In this document: positions 1 to 15,291 of the stretch, piece by piece
Numbering within the stretch: the stretch's first letter is position 1
How the letters are laid out: each line of letters begins with the position of its first letter
Source: Diploscapter coronatus
Taxonomy: Eukaryota > Nematoda > Chromadorea > Rhabditida > Rhabditidae
Length of the DNA: 64,000 nt
Reading direction: 5' to 3'
Assembly (NCBI GenBank): GCA_964036155.1
Contig: OZ038423.1
Coordinates: forward strand, 60,589,249-60,653,248
Made by a program: the position numbers and the translations under genes
Notes under the pieces: generated by a model
Database searches by the model: none
What the model saw: the letters and a program-made list of their open reading frames with translations, nothing else
What the model was told of the DNA's origin: nothing

Positions 1-1625
1 GAGTTTGCTCCCGAAGAAGGTTTATTTTAAAAATGCTTAAAAAATTCTCCATTTTGACAAATATCAGCCCTACCAGTATATGCAACAGGTCGATACGATA
101 AATCTATTAAAAATATTCCTCTAGAAACTTTCTCTATCGAAACATAGGCTCGAAAACATTTTGGGTATTATTTTTCTCAGGAGAATATCAAACTGATCAA
201 GTGCCGCGACCACTTGGAGCTGCTGGCTGATCATAATGGGGTTGTGCAGTTCGTCAAGGCTAGGTATGTTAATTTGGAAATTATAGGAATCCAAAATAGA
301 GAGTCTTTCCATATAGGTTTAAAAATAGAAGACTCCTCTAGTGTATTTACAAATTAGGAGAATGGGCTCTTTTATTTGAATTTTTACAGAAATAACTACC
401 TTGACTTAGAGAAAAAGGGTGGGGAGTTAAAGATAAAGGAGAAAAAAGCCGTATAAAGGGTTGAGAAAAGTGAAATCTCCCAAAATTTAAATAAAATTTA
501 AAAAATCAATTTTGAGAAACACGAACTATCTTCCGACCCTACGACTTCTTCACAAATACCCCTTCGTCCTGCCGCAACAGCAGGTTTGCCCATTTTTATT
601 TAAGAATGTTATTTGTTTACCGCATTCATAATGAGAAGAATGATATTTGAAGTGCACTTATTTTTAAAAAAAAAAATCTTGAAACCTATTTAATTTTCAC
701 GAAATTTGAAAAAAAAAACTAAAATTTAGATATTTCAAAAAATCCTCTATCGAGCATCATTTTTCTAAGATATTAGTGTTTGATCCTGTTTTTCAAGCAT
801 AAAAAATAGTCAACTATTTCATAATTATCTCAGTTAACTATTAATTATCCCAACTAAGGTGGACAAGGGTGCAATCAAGTTCATCCTCAACGGCTCGCAA
901 ATCATGTGTCCCGGTCTGACGAGTCCCGGTGCCAAAATGACTGCCGGAGTTCCGAAAGGAGCGATTGTAGCGATAATGGCTGAGGTGGGTTTTTGAAAAT
1001 TTCTGAATTTTTGGAAAATATAAATCTTTTTTGAAAAAAAAAAAATATTTTTCCCTATAGAAAATTAGTTTTTATTCTGTAAAATGAATCATTTTTTGAA
1101 AAACGTGCCTTTTTCCTTGATTTTTCTATTCAAATACATATTTTTGTTTTCGCTGGAAATAAAATAATCAGCCACTCTTTCTATCGGAAATTGTTATCTA
1201 TTTTTCTCGTAGAATGCACAACCTTTTGAAAGGAAAACGCTGTTTTTATCACAAGTGGATTTTTCTTAGTAAAAGTACGAATTTTCAGGGAAAACAACAT
1301 GCACTCGCCATCGGCCAGATGCTCATGAGCACGGAGGACGTTCAGTCAGTGAATAAGGTGCAATTTTTTTTTTATTTTACAAATGTTCGAAAGTGCGCCC
1401 TTTTTTCATAAAATTCGAATTTTTTTTTATGCTTCGAAAAATCCTCCATTTCTAAAGAATGCATTGGAAGGTGTTACTTGTTCCTCGCATACATACGATT
1501 GAAAACTTATCGTAATTTTTAAGGAATGAGACAAAAATTATGCTAATTTTCAGGGCTACGGTATCGACAATATTCACTGCCTTAACGACGGCCTGTGGCG
1601 GTTGGGTGAGAAATCGGTTTGCTAA
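1..1625 (+). CDS. MCTS1: MCTS1-like translation factor (3' part of gene, 5' end off window)
   Basis: Six exons can be read: 1-19, 181-263, 517-583, 859-984, 1289-1357 and 1554-1625 (stop TAA 1623-1625). Joined in frame they give 144 residues; the human protein has about 181, so roughly the first 37 are missing to the left. The opening codons read SLLPKK, then [62 protein letters not shown] and [12 protein letters not shown]. These match the order of the pre-PUA region and the C-terminal PUA domain of MCTS1. The family works with DENR in non-canonical initiation, reinitiation and 40S recycling in the cytoplasm. The last eight codons after LNDGLW (RLGEKSVC) differ from the usual short tail. A good donor (GGTGAG at about 1608) lies inside them, so the true C-terminus could be spliced differently. 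The intron ending at 858 has an unusual acceptor, CCCAACTAAG. Confidence 0.93.
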
Positions 1626-1929
1626 AATTCGCCCCATTTAAAACTTTTTCAAAATTCATCTTTTCTGAAAATCGAATAAGTACACCTGTTTTAAATACAT
1701 CGTCTTCGAAACGTGCAAACTTTACACTACTTTTCTGTTCGAACTCATTAAAATTAACGAAAAAGCTACAGCAATATCGTAAAATTAAAACATCGTCTAT
1801 TTATTTTTCATGAATTGTTGATTTTTAATGGTGGATGATTTTTGTTGAGTATTGAACTTTCCTCTTTTTTCTTTGATCGGGTTTAAAATATTCGATTTCT
1901 CCTTGTTGAAATTTAGTCTTTTTGAAGAA

Positions 1930-1935
1930 AATAAA
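1930..1935 (+). terminator. Possible poly(A) signal of the MCTS1-like gene
   Basis: An AATAAA hexamer lies about 305 bases past the stop codon, in an AT-rich 3' flank. It is the closest exact hexamer seen in the right orientation. No cleavage site can be confirmed from sequence alone. Confidence 0.3.
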
Positions 1936-2936
1936 GTTTGAAATTTTACTTCCAGGGTTATTTCTTGCAATACAAAGTTCGGAAACTTTGAAATATTTTC
2001 AATTTTATGATTTTTTTCTGAAAATAAAATTTTTCAAATTTTCGAATTGACCGTTACTGATGATGGAACTGCACCTTTGGATTGGCTCATATCGGATGGA
2101 TTCTGGACGATGGTCAAATGGCCGAGCGGTAACGAGTTCGGAATAACAAGTTCTCGAAAGGTAGGTTCAAGATCTCCCTAAATTTTTGCAAAAATGTCAG
2201 ATTTCTACTGTAGCTTTTAACTCTTTCCAATTCTTCAGATTTCTTGAAATTGTATCATTTTCGTTGATTTTCTTTCTAGATATGCGTGTTTCATAATTTA
2301 CTCGTTTACTTACTAACACTCATACGAATCTCGGTTTGTCTTATAATAACTCGACAAAATATTTCACTTTCTTTGAAGCCTATAGTTGCAAAAGTGGCCT
2401 TTTATTTTCGGACCTTCAAAAATCTTTCCGCTACACATTCTCACAATAGGGTTTCTTATTAGGGATTATTAGCTAGTGGTATATCATTAGTCCGGCTGTC
2501 GCTAATTTCAATTTCCTAGCCTGCTTTCCCACCCTATCCTTCGCCGTTAGGTGAAGCATTCAAGCTTATCTAGGTGCACCTGAGAGCAGATTAACCCGGA
2601 TTTATTCTAATTTTATACCTTTCTTTTTCTGTAATTCTCCCTAATCTAGCGATATCTAAGATTTATTAGTTTGCACTCTATTTTGTATAAGACAAGGCTA
2701 AATATCGGTCAGTATCCTGATAATCGAATAGAGAATATTTTGTAAAAAAAGACTATACCTAGTGCCCCTAAGCAGATATGCCTGATTGATGTTTCGAATA
2801 AAATTTTTGTGTAGAAATGCTACCAAGGATGTAAATGAGGCTTTCGTGAAGAAAAGTAAACTTCAATTCTCGAGGTCGAAAAAGTGGCAAAATCCGTCAC
2901 CTAAAATGAACACATTTTCACAAGTGAAATATTTCT

Positions 2937-2958
2937 TGTGTGTGTGTGTGTGTGTGTG
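2937..2958. repeat. (TG)11 microsatellite
   Basis: Eleven uninterrupted TG units in the 3' flank of the MCTS1-like gene. This is simple sequence with no sign of coding. Confidence 0.9.
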
Positions 2959-4639
2959 GGTATTTTAACCTGTTGTTTTGCACCGAACCATTTTTATCAG
3001 ATTTATCGACGATCTAGACTGTTTTTGAGCCATTTTGGGTTTGAAGGATACTTCCTTTCCAAATTTTTTTATTTCCAACTCGCGTTTCTACCACAAACAG
3101 TTCTTTAAAGGGCGGAGTTTGGGGACTCTAGCTTATCGATCCAATATCTCGAACACTTGAATTTATAAAACAGTGAAATTTCTAAAATTTTGAAGCTTAT
3201 GCAAAAAAGTAGCAAGACAGACGATTTTTTATTTTATTAACGTCCAGACCCCCAAAATTAAGGCTCGAAAAATGCCGAGTTCTAAATGAGAAAAAATCGA
3301 GATTGGAAGGCAAAATTAAACATTCGACCCCTTTCTTTTCGGATAAAATAGATCCCTTTTGTTAGGTAAAGGATAAATTAAATCCAGATACTCTTTAGGC
3401 TAGGCTAGATGATTTTGAGTTCCTATATTTTGCTAAACTTAATTTTCTAAAATTCACTAAAATAGATTTGTATGTTTCAAAGAAATGGGCATTTCAAAAT
3501 TATCGTTTTTTAGTATCGAAAACCTTTAAAATTTTACCATTTTCAAAATAATCCCGTATCAGTATATGTCTAGAATCCTACCCTTTTAACTTTTAAACCC
3601 CGCTTTTCAGAGAACTAATGCAATTTTAACAATAGAAATTCTGATTAATCCCAGCTAAACTCAAAAATATAGATTTTACGTATTAATTCGAAGAATTCCC
3701 CATTAGGAATTTATCCTGATTTACCATATCTTTTTCCAGTCATAAAATAAGTCCAGCTCTATTGTGACTAACCTACATTTACCGCAGGGTAAAACTACAA
3801 TTTTTCTAGAGCCAAAAATCCATTTGTCATACGATTTTCAAGGTTCAATTTGTATTTTGCTATGGAATTTTCTAGAATTAAAACGAAAATTCTGGATTTT
3901 CTAGGGATAAATAATATTTTTGAATTTTCTAAAACTAACAAAATTCTAGAACCTAAAATATGAAATTCTAAAATTTTCTCGAATAACGCTAATTATCCTT
4001 GACCATTATTAACAGAATATCATGCGACTCGAAAAAGGGTCGGATTCTGTTAAAAGGCTCAAGGATACTCTAGCTTTATTCAGCTGCACCGGGTTTAAAA
4101 ACGTTGTAATTTCCATGTTTCTTTAAAATATCTATCAAGCATGCTGCTCTATGTCTCAAGTTTTCAAGAGTTAGCACTTTGTAAGTCTTCATTCTTGCTC
4201 ATTTTTAGTTTAATAGATTATTAGTCTTCAGCGAAAAGTTGAAATCCGCGAAAAATTGCTTGAATTCGCGGTAATTCGATCATTTCACGCTATCATATTT
4301 CATCTATCACATTCGATTAGATGATTTTTCCACGAATACTATCTTTTTGAAATTCTTCGATGTATCTTTCTAAACCTATCAAGAAAAATTCATTCGCGAA
4401 ATTCTTGCTAGATCTTCAAGCCCCTTTTCCAAATCATGTTCTAATCAAATTTACATTTCGTGATAATTTGATAACCTATCGCTATCACCTTTCATTTATC
4501 TTTTTCACTGAATTAGTCTATTTCTTTCCTTTTTCGCTATTTTCTTTTCCCCTCTACTGTAATAGTCCCTGTACGTGACGAAATAGCTTCCCGTGTAACA
4601 TAACACAGACATTTTGGGCGTTGTCACAATGTCCGAATG

Positions 4640-5720
4640 GCAAATTGACAGGACAAAAGGTTAGAAAATAGTAAGCTAGGGAGTATGAACTTACAGGAGG
4701 AAAAAGACTTGGGAAAAATGGTTTCTTAGAGATTATGTATTTTTGAAAGAGAAAGAGGCGGAGAGAAATAATACAATGAAATAAGAGGATTAGAGATCTA
4801 GAGAAAGGCTAGAGAGTAGGTCTTTGAAGAGGGAAAAAGATGGAAAGTAGAAAAATAACCACAGAATAGTTTTGTACAGTTGACTAGGGAACACTTTTGG
4901 AAAGATAAAGAAAGTAAATAATACGTAGAAATTAGAGACAAGAAAGAATCAAAGAAAATGTTAGACAGCAAGAAATAGTACATGAAAATAAGGGGCCAAA
5001 GAATCAGAAAATAGGATCGTGTAAAGGGTTATTTCCTTTCCCTGGTTTGCGTGTTAGGTTAGGTTCGCAAACATCACTCTAACAGAATAGGTAACGAGTG
5101 AAATATATCATTCTTTCTCTTTTCTCCTCTCATTTTTCATACTATTTCTCTTTTCTTTCTATCTTTCCCTTACTCTCAAGAGAATGAAAAATTGCGCACT
5201 TTTCCTGTATATATCTAGTCGCGCATCGCCTCGAGATATTAGGATTTCTTTATTTTTCTCTCTCTTCATTCTCGATGATCTCTCGTATATCTCTGGATTA
5301 CTTCATCCATCTAATTATAATGAGATCTATCTCTCTCTCTTTACTATCATGATTACTACTTGTCTTTTCTCTCTCGAAATTACATTCTATTTCTTTCGTT
5401 TTAATTCTTTACCTCTCTATCACCTGTTCACTTTCTCTCTCTCTTGCAAAGGATTTGCTCCCGAAAGCTTTCTCAAATCTTTCTTTCTTTTTTCTCTCTT
5501 TCTTTCTCACTCCTCACCGCAATTTATCGATCGATCAGAGGTGCAGACAGTTAGAGAGGAAGAAATAGTACTGCCTTTCAAGAGATTAGAAAAGAAAAAC
5601 GCGCGCGCCGTTGGCGAGTTGTTTCTTTTTCTCTCAATTTTGCACACTATTTCTCTTTCTCTCGAACTTTTCTTCCCGAATTTTTCCACTATTTCTCTCG
5701 TTTTCTGATCTTGTTTCTGT
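4640..5720. repeat. Purine-rich block followed by pyrimidine-rich block with ACTATTTCTC phrases
   Basis: About 4640-4990 is G/A-rich on the plus strand. About 5100-5720 is C/T-rich, broken near 5595-5625 by a GC-rich island containing CGCGCGCCGTTGGCGAG. The phrase ACTATTTCTC or a close variant recurs at about 5143, 5646 and 5688. Similar composites occur through the window, so this looks like a dispersed repeat family. The 174-codon open frame inside (5184-5708) is almost all Leu, Phe and Ser and follows from the C/T bias. Confidence 0.6.
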
Positions 5721-7339
5721 CAGCCGTTTTACAAGGGCAAATTTGCTGCTGAGGAGAAGAGAATCGATTTCCATGATCATCAGTGCCGTGTATCAAACGT
5801 GATTAGAGCGCGAGAGGGTGGAACACCGAGAGTGAAAGAGAAAAATCGAATTTTTTTATGAAGGGTGAACTCGATTTGAACTAATCCGATCGTTGACCGC
5901 TTAGGACGATGGCTTTTTAAAAAGTTTCTCTATCGAAATTTTCATGATATTTTATTTTCTCTGAATCCATTTTACTCGTTCTCTTTCTCTCTCTCTCCCT
6001 CTTTATCCATTTTTCCCAAATCATCGTTTATCGTTCGTAGCCGGTGCGTCGCAGCCCCGATGGACTGGTTTCCACCTCCACAGAAAAGGGCTTTTGCCTT
6101 TTTGTGGTTGCAATGTTTCTTTTTCTTTTCCTCTTTATGTTCAATACTATTTCTCCTTTCCCCTCATAATGTTTCCATACTATTTTCCTTTCTCTAACCT
6201 TCTAGTCCATTATCTCTAGCGCTATTTCGTCATCCTTCTCTATCTTTTCGCCCTCCCCAAACAGTCCTTTTCCTCCTATTTGGTGACAAAATTGATTCAT
6301 GCTTGAAAAACGGTATCGATCGCTTGCAGGCGACGCCTCTAGCGGTTTTTCTTGGATACGAAAAATTATCCCCCAGCTGGTTTTCGCCCACCTATTCTTC
6401 AGCACGTGGCGAGAGGATTTGAGATTTTTTATATACCAGACATTTTTCGCCGACCTATCCTATAACGTGAAATGAGATAGAGTTGACAGATGGTCAGAAA
6501 TGAGATATGATGACGAAATTTTAGGCTTGTTTGCTTTATCTTGCTCATTCTTAGAATTTTCTGAGATTTTGAAAATCTGCAATTTTTGCACTTTTCAGTT
6601 CTAATCAATAGTGAAAATCTTGATACGCTTGGAATTTGTTACGCCATAATTTAAGAATAACTAGGCAATTAACACGACGAAAGACGAGTTTAAAGTTGAA
6701 ACCCTTTTATAAGAGCTGAAGGAGTGCAAATTTACCGTATGACGTTCAACTTCGACGAATCACACTTTTCTTTGAAACCTATTTAATTCGAAAATGCCGA
6801 TACAATTTTGCGAAGAATGAGCCTCGAAACACACCCTATTCATTATTCAAAGATTTATCAAAATTCAATTTCTATTCGGGGAAATGTCATGTGGCGAAAA
6901 CGCTATTCTGTATTTGGCATTTTTGAGAATCATATGATTTTACGTAAGACCTCAATTTTAAAAATTTGTAACTTTGTTAAAATTAATTATTGATATGAAC
7001 TAATCATACTACCTAGTTCTTGTTGTATCTAGTTTTACTAATTTCATGAAACCTATGTATAACATTTCCAAAACTTGTTCTTATTCTTTTTATATATATG
7101 GTTTTGCCAAATGCGCCGGGACCATTAAAATTCTGATATTTCCTAAGCATTTATAAAAATTATAAAGGAATAAAAAATGTCATTTTTTCCCAAAACCCAA
7201 AATCGCGCGCCCTTTTTGCTGCTTTGTCTCTTGCCAATGCGGCTTTCCATTTATTTCGGTCGGAATTTTGGGCGCTTTGCTCCAGAAATTTTGCGAGTCG
7301 CCTGAAAAACGTGCTTTAGGCCACTTGAGGCTGGAAGAA

Positions 7340-7700
7340 CGAATGCCTTAGATGGAAGGAAGAAATAGCATGGAAAATAGGGAAGCAGAGAAGGAGAATG
7401 AATTGCGAGAGAAGGAAAAGATAGAAAGGGAAAGAAAGAAGGAGAAAGAAGTAGACAAAAAAGAAAGAGAGAAAAAGATAAAGAGAAAAGAAGAGTGATA
7501 ATGAGAAGGAAAGGCATGAAAAAGGCGCCCCTTTTCTTCGAAATTTTAAAGAAAGGCCCAACGAAAAGCGATAAAAACCTAGAAAGACGAAATTTTAGCC
7601 CTTTTCCTTCTTTTTTCTATAAAATTTTCATGCTATTTCTTTTTGTCTTTTTCTCTAGTTTTTATATTATTTCTAATCACTGGTTTTTTCTTTCGGATTT
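7340..7700. repeat. Purine block (7340-7500) then pyrimidine block (7590-7700)
   Basis: The left half contains AGAAATAGCATGGAAAAT and the right half CATGCTATTTCT. These are opposite-strand versions of one phrase, so the pair is roughly an inverted arrangement around a short centre. Open frames on both strands here encode only low-complexity Leu/Phe/Ser or Lys/Glu/Arg strings. Confidence 0.55.
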
Positions 7701-8236
7701 AGACCAAACCTGCCAAATCTGATTAGAATCGATGCTTCTCTGAAATATTCTTGTCTTTGGACTAAAGGATGGCACTTTACTTATAGGATTTTAAAGTCCA
7801 CTTTTTTAAGATTTTTTTTTTTTAATTTATGATCTTTGAAGAATATTGGACATGGACACTACTCTCCTTTCGAACATTTTCAATTTGAGAAATTGTGAAC
7901 TTACATTTTGAATATTTAAAATTTAGTAATTTAGTATTTAGCAAACCTTCAAATTTTTACTTTCTAATCTAAATCTGAAATGAGAGTGTTTATCAAGAAG
8001 GATTAAGTTATGATGAAATATCGGGCTTAAATCTCTATCTAAATTTAAGTCTCTGGTCTCCATAAACAAGTTTGCTGAAAATCTAGTACTCTTCATTTCT
8101 CAAGACATTTTCATTAATATTTCGCTTTTACTTTCTTAATTTATCGAAAATTTCGCCATTAAAACTTCATTTGTTCTTTTTTGTTATTTTTTCATGTTTG
8201 CAAATAGTGGCTATAACCTAACGACTATTATTCCCC

Positions 8237-8245
8237 ATTTTTCAG
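8237..8245 (+). promoter_or_regulatory. Candidate trans-splice (SL) acceptor ahead of the SH2D4-like gene
   Basis: CATTTTTCAG is a standard nematode 3' splice site. It lies 104 bases upstream of the chosen start codon with no upstream exon in view, which fits spliced-leader addition. An ordinary 5'UTR intron would look the same. Confidence 0.4.
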
Positions 8246-8349
8246 ATTATCCACCTTTACTGAAACATATCTGAACTGTCGATCATTGATTCGACCCTTC
8301 CAAGTTTAGCTGATTCCAATTCCAACTCTGGAAATCCTTCCACAAAAGG

Positions 8350-12661
<4,312 letters not shown>

Positions 12662-13303
12662 AGCAAGTTTGAAGATTCTAATTTTGCTCATTTCCTTTTA
12701 CTTTGCAAGATTTTTAAAGTATAGTAGAGTAAAAGAACTGTCTTACAACTTCCTACTTGCTTTGAAAAAAATATTGAAAATGGGCGCATAATTTTCATTT
12801 TTTTTTTTCTAAATTCGAAAAAATTAGAATAAGTGATTTTTGTTTACTTTTCAAATTGTATCATGTCCATTTTAAATATTTTTCTTGATTTTTGAAATTT
12901 TGGTACTTTGAAACTTTTCCACTAAGATTTAATCGAATCAAATTTCTCCTTTAAAATCCACTAAACATTTGAAATCTACCGAGATCTTGTAAGATTTTCT
13001 GATGAAATTACTCAAAGCCAAGCTATCTTCGATCTGAATTTTATTTTCCTGAAAAATTAGCATAATTCAAAATCATAATGTTTATAGTTTCAACATTGTA
13101 CACATTTTTGCAAATGAGTGACTTTTCTCCTAAATAGATGTGAGTTTTGTATTTACCCCCGTTTTGGTGTGCATTTTCGAAAATTTATGGAAAATCTTAT
13201 GCATGTTATTAATTGTCTAGATTTTATGCTCAACAAAAGTTTCATTTGAAAATTCGAACTCCCCTGAAATTCACTTCAATTTGTTTTTTTTTTTTTGCAT
13301 TTC

Positions 13304-13353
13304 TGAGGTCGATTTTTAATCTCATTTTTTAAAAATAAAAACAATCGACCTCA
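13304..13353. repeat. Short foldback, TGAGGTCGATT / AATCGACCTCA
   Basis: Two perfect 11-base inverted arms (13304-13314 and 13343-13353) are separated by 28 bases. The centre holds its own palindrome, ATTTTTTAAAAAT. It lies about 650 bases past the SH2D4-like stop codon and could be a small foldback element or an RNA hairpin. Confidence 0.6.
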
Positions 13354-13405
13354 AAAATACCGTAATCTTAATTTTACTAGATGTTTTGTATCCTCGAAAC
13401 CGTGC

Positions 13406-13667
13406 GTACTTTTTGCTCAAAGATTTTATGAAAATTCGGCTAAATTTCTATTTTTCTTATCGTGCTATAAGCTTTAGCTTATTCGATATATCAAATTTCC
13501 CGTATACTTTCTTTAAATGTTTAAAAGTACGGTATTTTGAAGAAAGTGTACTTTTCCGTCAGTTACTTTTGCAGTTGTATCATTTTCGCGTCACAATATT
13601 TCTCAACTCAAATTATTTCATTTGTGAGTACTTTTTCTCCAGATTTTTATTACTTTGAAAAAGTACT
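13406..13667. repeat. Cluster of GTACTTTTT repeats with an inverted pair
   Basis: GTACTTTTT-like units occur about five times in 260 bases. The last two form an inverted pair: AGTACTTTTTC at 13627-13637 and GAAAAAGTACT at 13657-13667. A similar inverted pair occurs far away at 39542-39597. Confidence 0.55.
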
Positions 13668-15242
13668 TGAAATCCAATTTCTTCCTATTTTTAATAGATT
13701 TCTTGAGGTTTGTTACATTGCGGGACTTTGTGCGTTGATTTTTGTTTACCGTATACCTGAAAGTTTATATTTTTTCGAAGAAAAGCAATTAAACTTGAAA
13801 TTTTCTGAATTTTTTCCGTGTATGAAGTTTTCATAGAAATCTTGGTTTAGTGCCAGATAGCTTACTGTGAAATTTAGTCTTTTTTCAGTTTCAGGCAATT
13901 TGAAAATGATAAGAGAACCTATTTCTAAAAAAGAAATCGATAATGGGCGTGACTTATTTTTTGCAATTAAATCGCATGGCATTTGATGAAAGTGGTTCTT
14001 TATTATTTCTTGTGTCAGGAAAACTGAAACTTGTCGAGTTTTCCAGGTGAACAACAATTTTCGATTCGTAAGACGCGCTTACAATTTGTGTGGCAGGGAG
14101 GGAATTGATTGATAGAGGGAAAATCATCGATAATCAGTGATAAAAAGGAAAGGTTGGTATTTTCTGCCCTCTTAATTTTCATTCATCCAATAAATTTTCT
14201 AACTTTTTGCTCTCTCAAAAATGAAGATCCAACTTTCCTATAAAAATATATTTTCTTCTTTTCTCTATGAGAGCTACATGCTCTCTTATTTTGTTTTTCT
14301 TTTCTCCCTCTTCCCTCCCAAATAACAAACGCCGATCTCTGATTTATAGCCTCTCGTCACATTTCAATACTTTCTACCTGAAACATCGAGTTTTGCCATT
14401 GCTATCAAAAAGCTAAAGAGCATGGAAAATGAGAGGGGAAAGATAGCAAAGGAAAATAGTATGAAAAATCAAAGGGCAAAAGAGTTAGAGAAAGAAATAG
14501 TATTTAAAAATGAGATGAGAGGAAGAAAGATAGTGAAAGGGAGAAATAGTGAGGAAAAGAGTCAGGAATAAGCGAGAATGAGTTTTTCATATCGATTGAA
14601 AATAGCTGCCTTGCCACACACATCGCCAACGGCGGGTTTCGCGGGTCTTTTTCTTTTCTTCTATCAAAATCCCGTACTATTTCTCGCTTTTTTTTCTTTT
14701 CTCCTTTCATTTTCTCATGCTCTCTCGGATATATTTTCTTAATATCTACAAAAAGACTATTGTCTCTCGTTAATAAGCGCTTTTACTACCAACTCCCAGC
14801 TAGTTTTTGTCGGTTTTTTTCAAGCTCAACAAAAACTCGTGACCCGGAGGCTTTTATCCGTAAAGCAGTGAAAAACGGCCTATCTTATGATATGCTTTAG
14901 CTCCTTATAAAATCTTGTTTTGTAATGTAAAGTTCTTGAAACTTCTTGCACATTTATAAATTAATTCTCTCCATAGAAAATTTAACATTTTCCAATCATA
15001 CCTTGAAGAATAGGTTGTGAACAAAATCTGGGTTATAAAATTTTCATATCCAACGTTTTTTTCTGGAAGAAGTATCAAATTTCTTCCCGTCTAATCCGAT
15101 AATTATCCATTTTGGAGTGAAAAATGCGATTTTTGAGAGACTGATAATGCGCAATTTTTCAAAACATTGCGGCTATTTTTAATATCCACTATCATTTTTT
15201 ATCTCATTTTCTAGATTTGTATTCTTTTGAAACTTATTTTTA

Positions 15243-15250
15243 TTTTTCAG
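15243..15250 (+). promoter_or_regulatory. Candidate SL or 5'UTR acceptor of the hlh-30 long isoform
   Basis: TTTTTCAG lies 41 bases upstream of the ATG at 15292. It fits a trans-splice site or a 5'UTR intron acceptor. Confidence 0.4.
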
Positions 15251-15291
15251 ATCACCCAATTTGACCTCAGTATTCCTTACGATTTTCTGCG

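Larger units (their letters stand above)
1626..8236. other. Intergenic region between the MCTS1-like and SH2D4-like genes
   Basis: No convincing gene was found in these 6.6 kb. The stretch holds the 3' flank of the MCTS1-like gene, a short open stretch at 2059-2160 that ends in a good donor but has no acceptor, a TG microsatellite, a purine-rich block (about 4640-4990), a pyrimidine-rich block (about 5100-5720), a second purine/pyrimidine pair (7340-7700), and copies of the TGAAACCTA motif at 6773 and 7047. A 30-base foldback with arms 6078-6089 and 6097-6107 sits in a GC-richer patch between the tracts. Confidence 0.7.
12662..15250. other. Intergenic region between the SH2D4-like gene and hlh-30
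   Basis: No gene was recognised. It contains a foldback (13304-13353), a cluster of GTACTTTTT repeats (13406-13667) and a purine block (about 14400-14570). A GC-rich patch, CGCCAACGGCGGGTTTCGCG, lies near 14620-14650, followed by a pyrimidine block (about 14640-14720). Nothing else stands out from AT-rich background. Confidence 0.65.

Noticed and set aside
1214..1411. 65-codon open frame covering an MCTS1 exon
   Set aside because: Only 1289-1357 is coding. The rest is intron read through the splice sites; the joined exons give the conserved protein.
2113..2185. tRNA-Leu/Ser-like sequence (ATGGCCGAGCGGTAA, then GGTTCAAGA)
   Set aside because: The D-arm-like and T-loop-like words are present, but the acceptor stem does not pair (GGTCAAA against CTAAATT) and the T stem is imperfect, so it is not a functional tRNA and probably chance.
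5184..5708. 174-codon plus-strand open frame
   Set aside because: It lies inside a C/T-rich tract, codes almost only Leu, Phe, Ser, Ile and Tyr, and has no splice or family features. Stop codons are rare in such tracts.
7251..7561. Overlapping minus-strand open frames of 81-88 codons
   Set aside because: Complement of a G/A-rich block; hydrophobic low-complexity strings in two frames at once.
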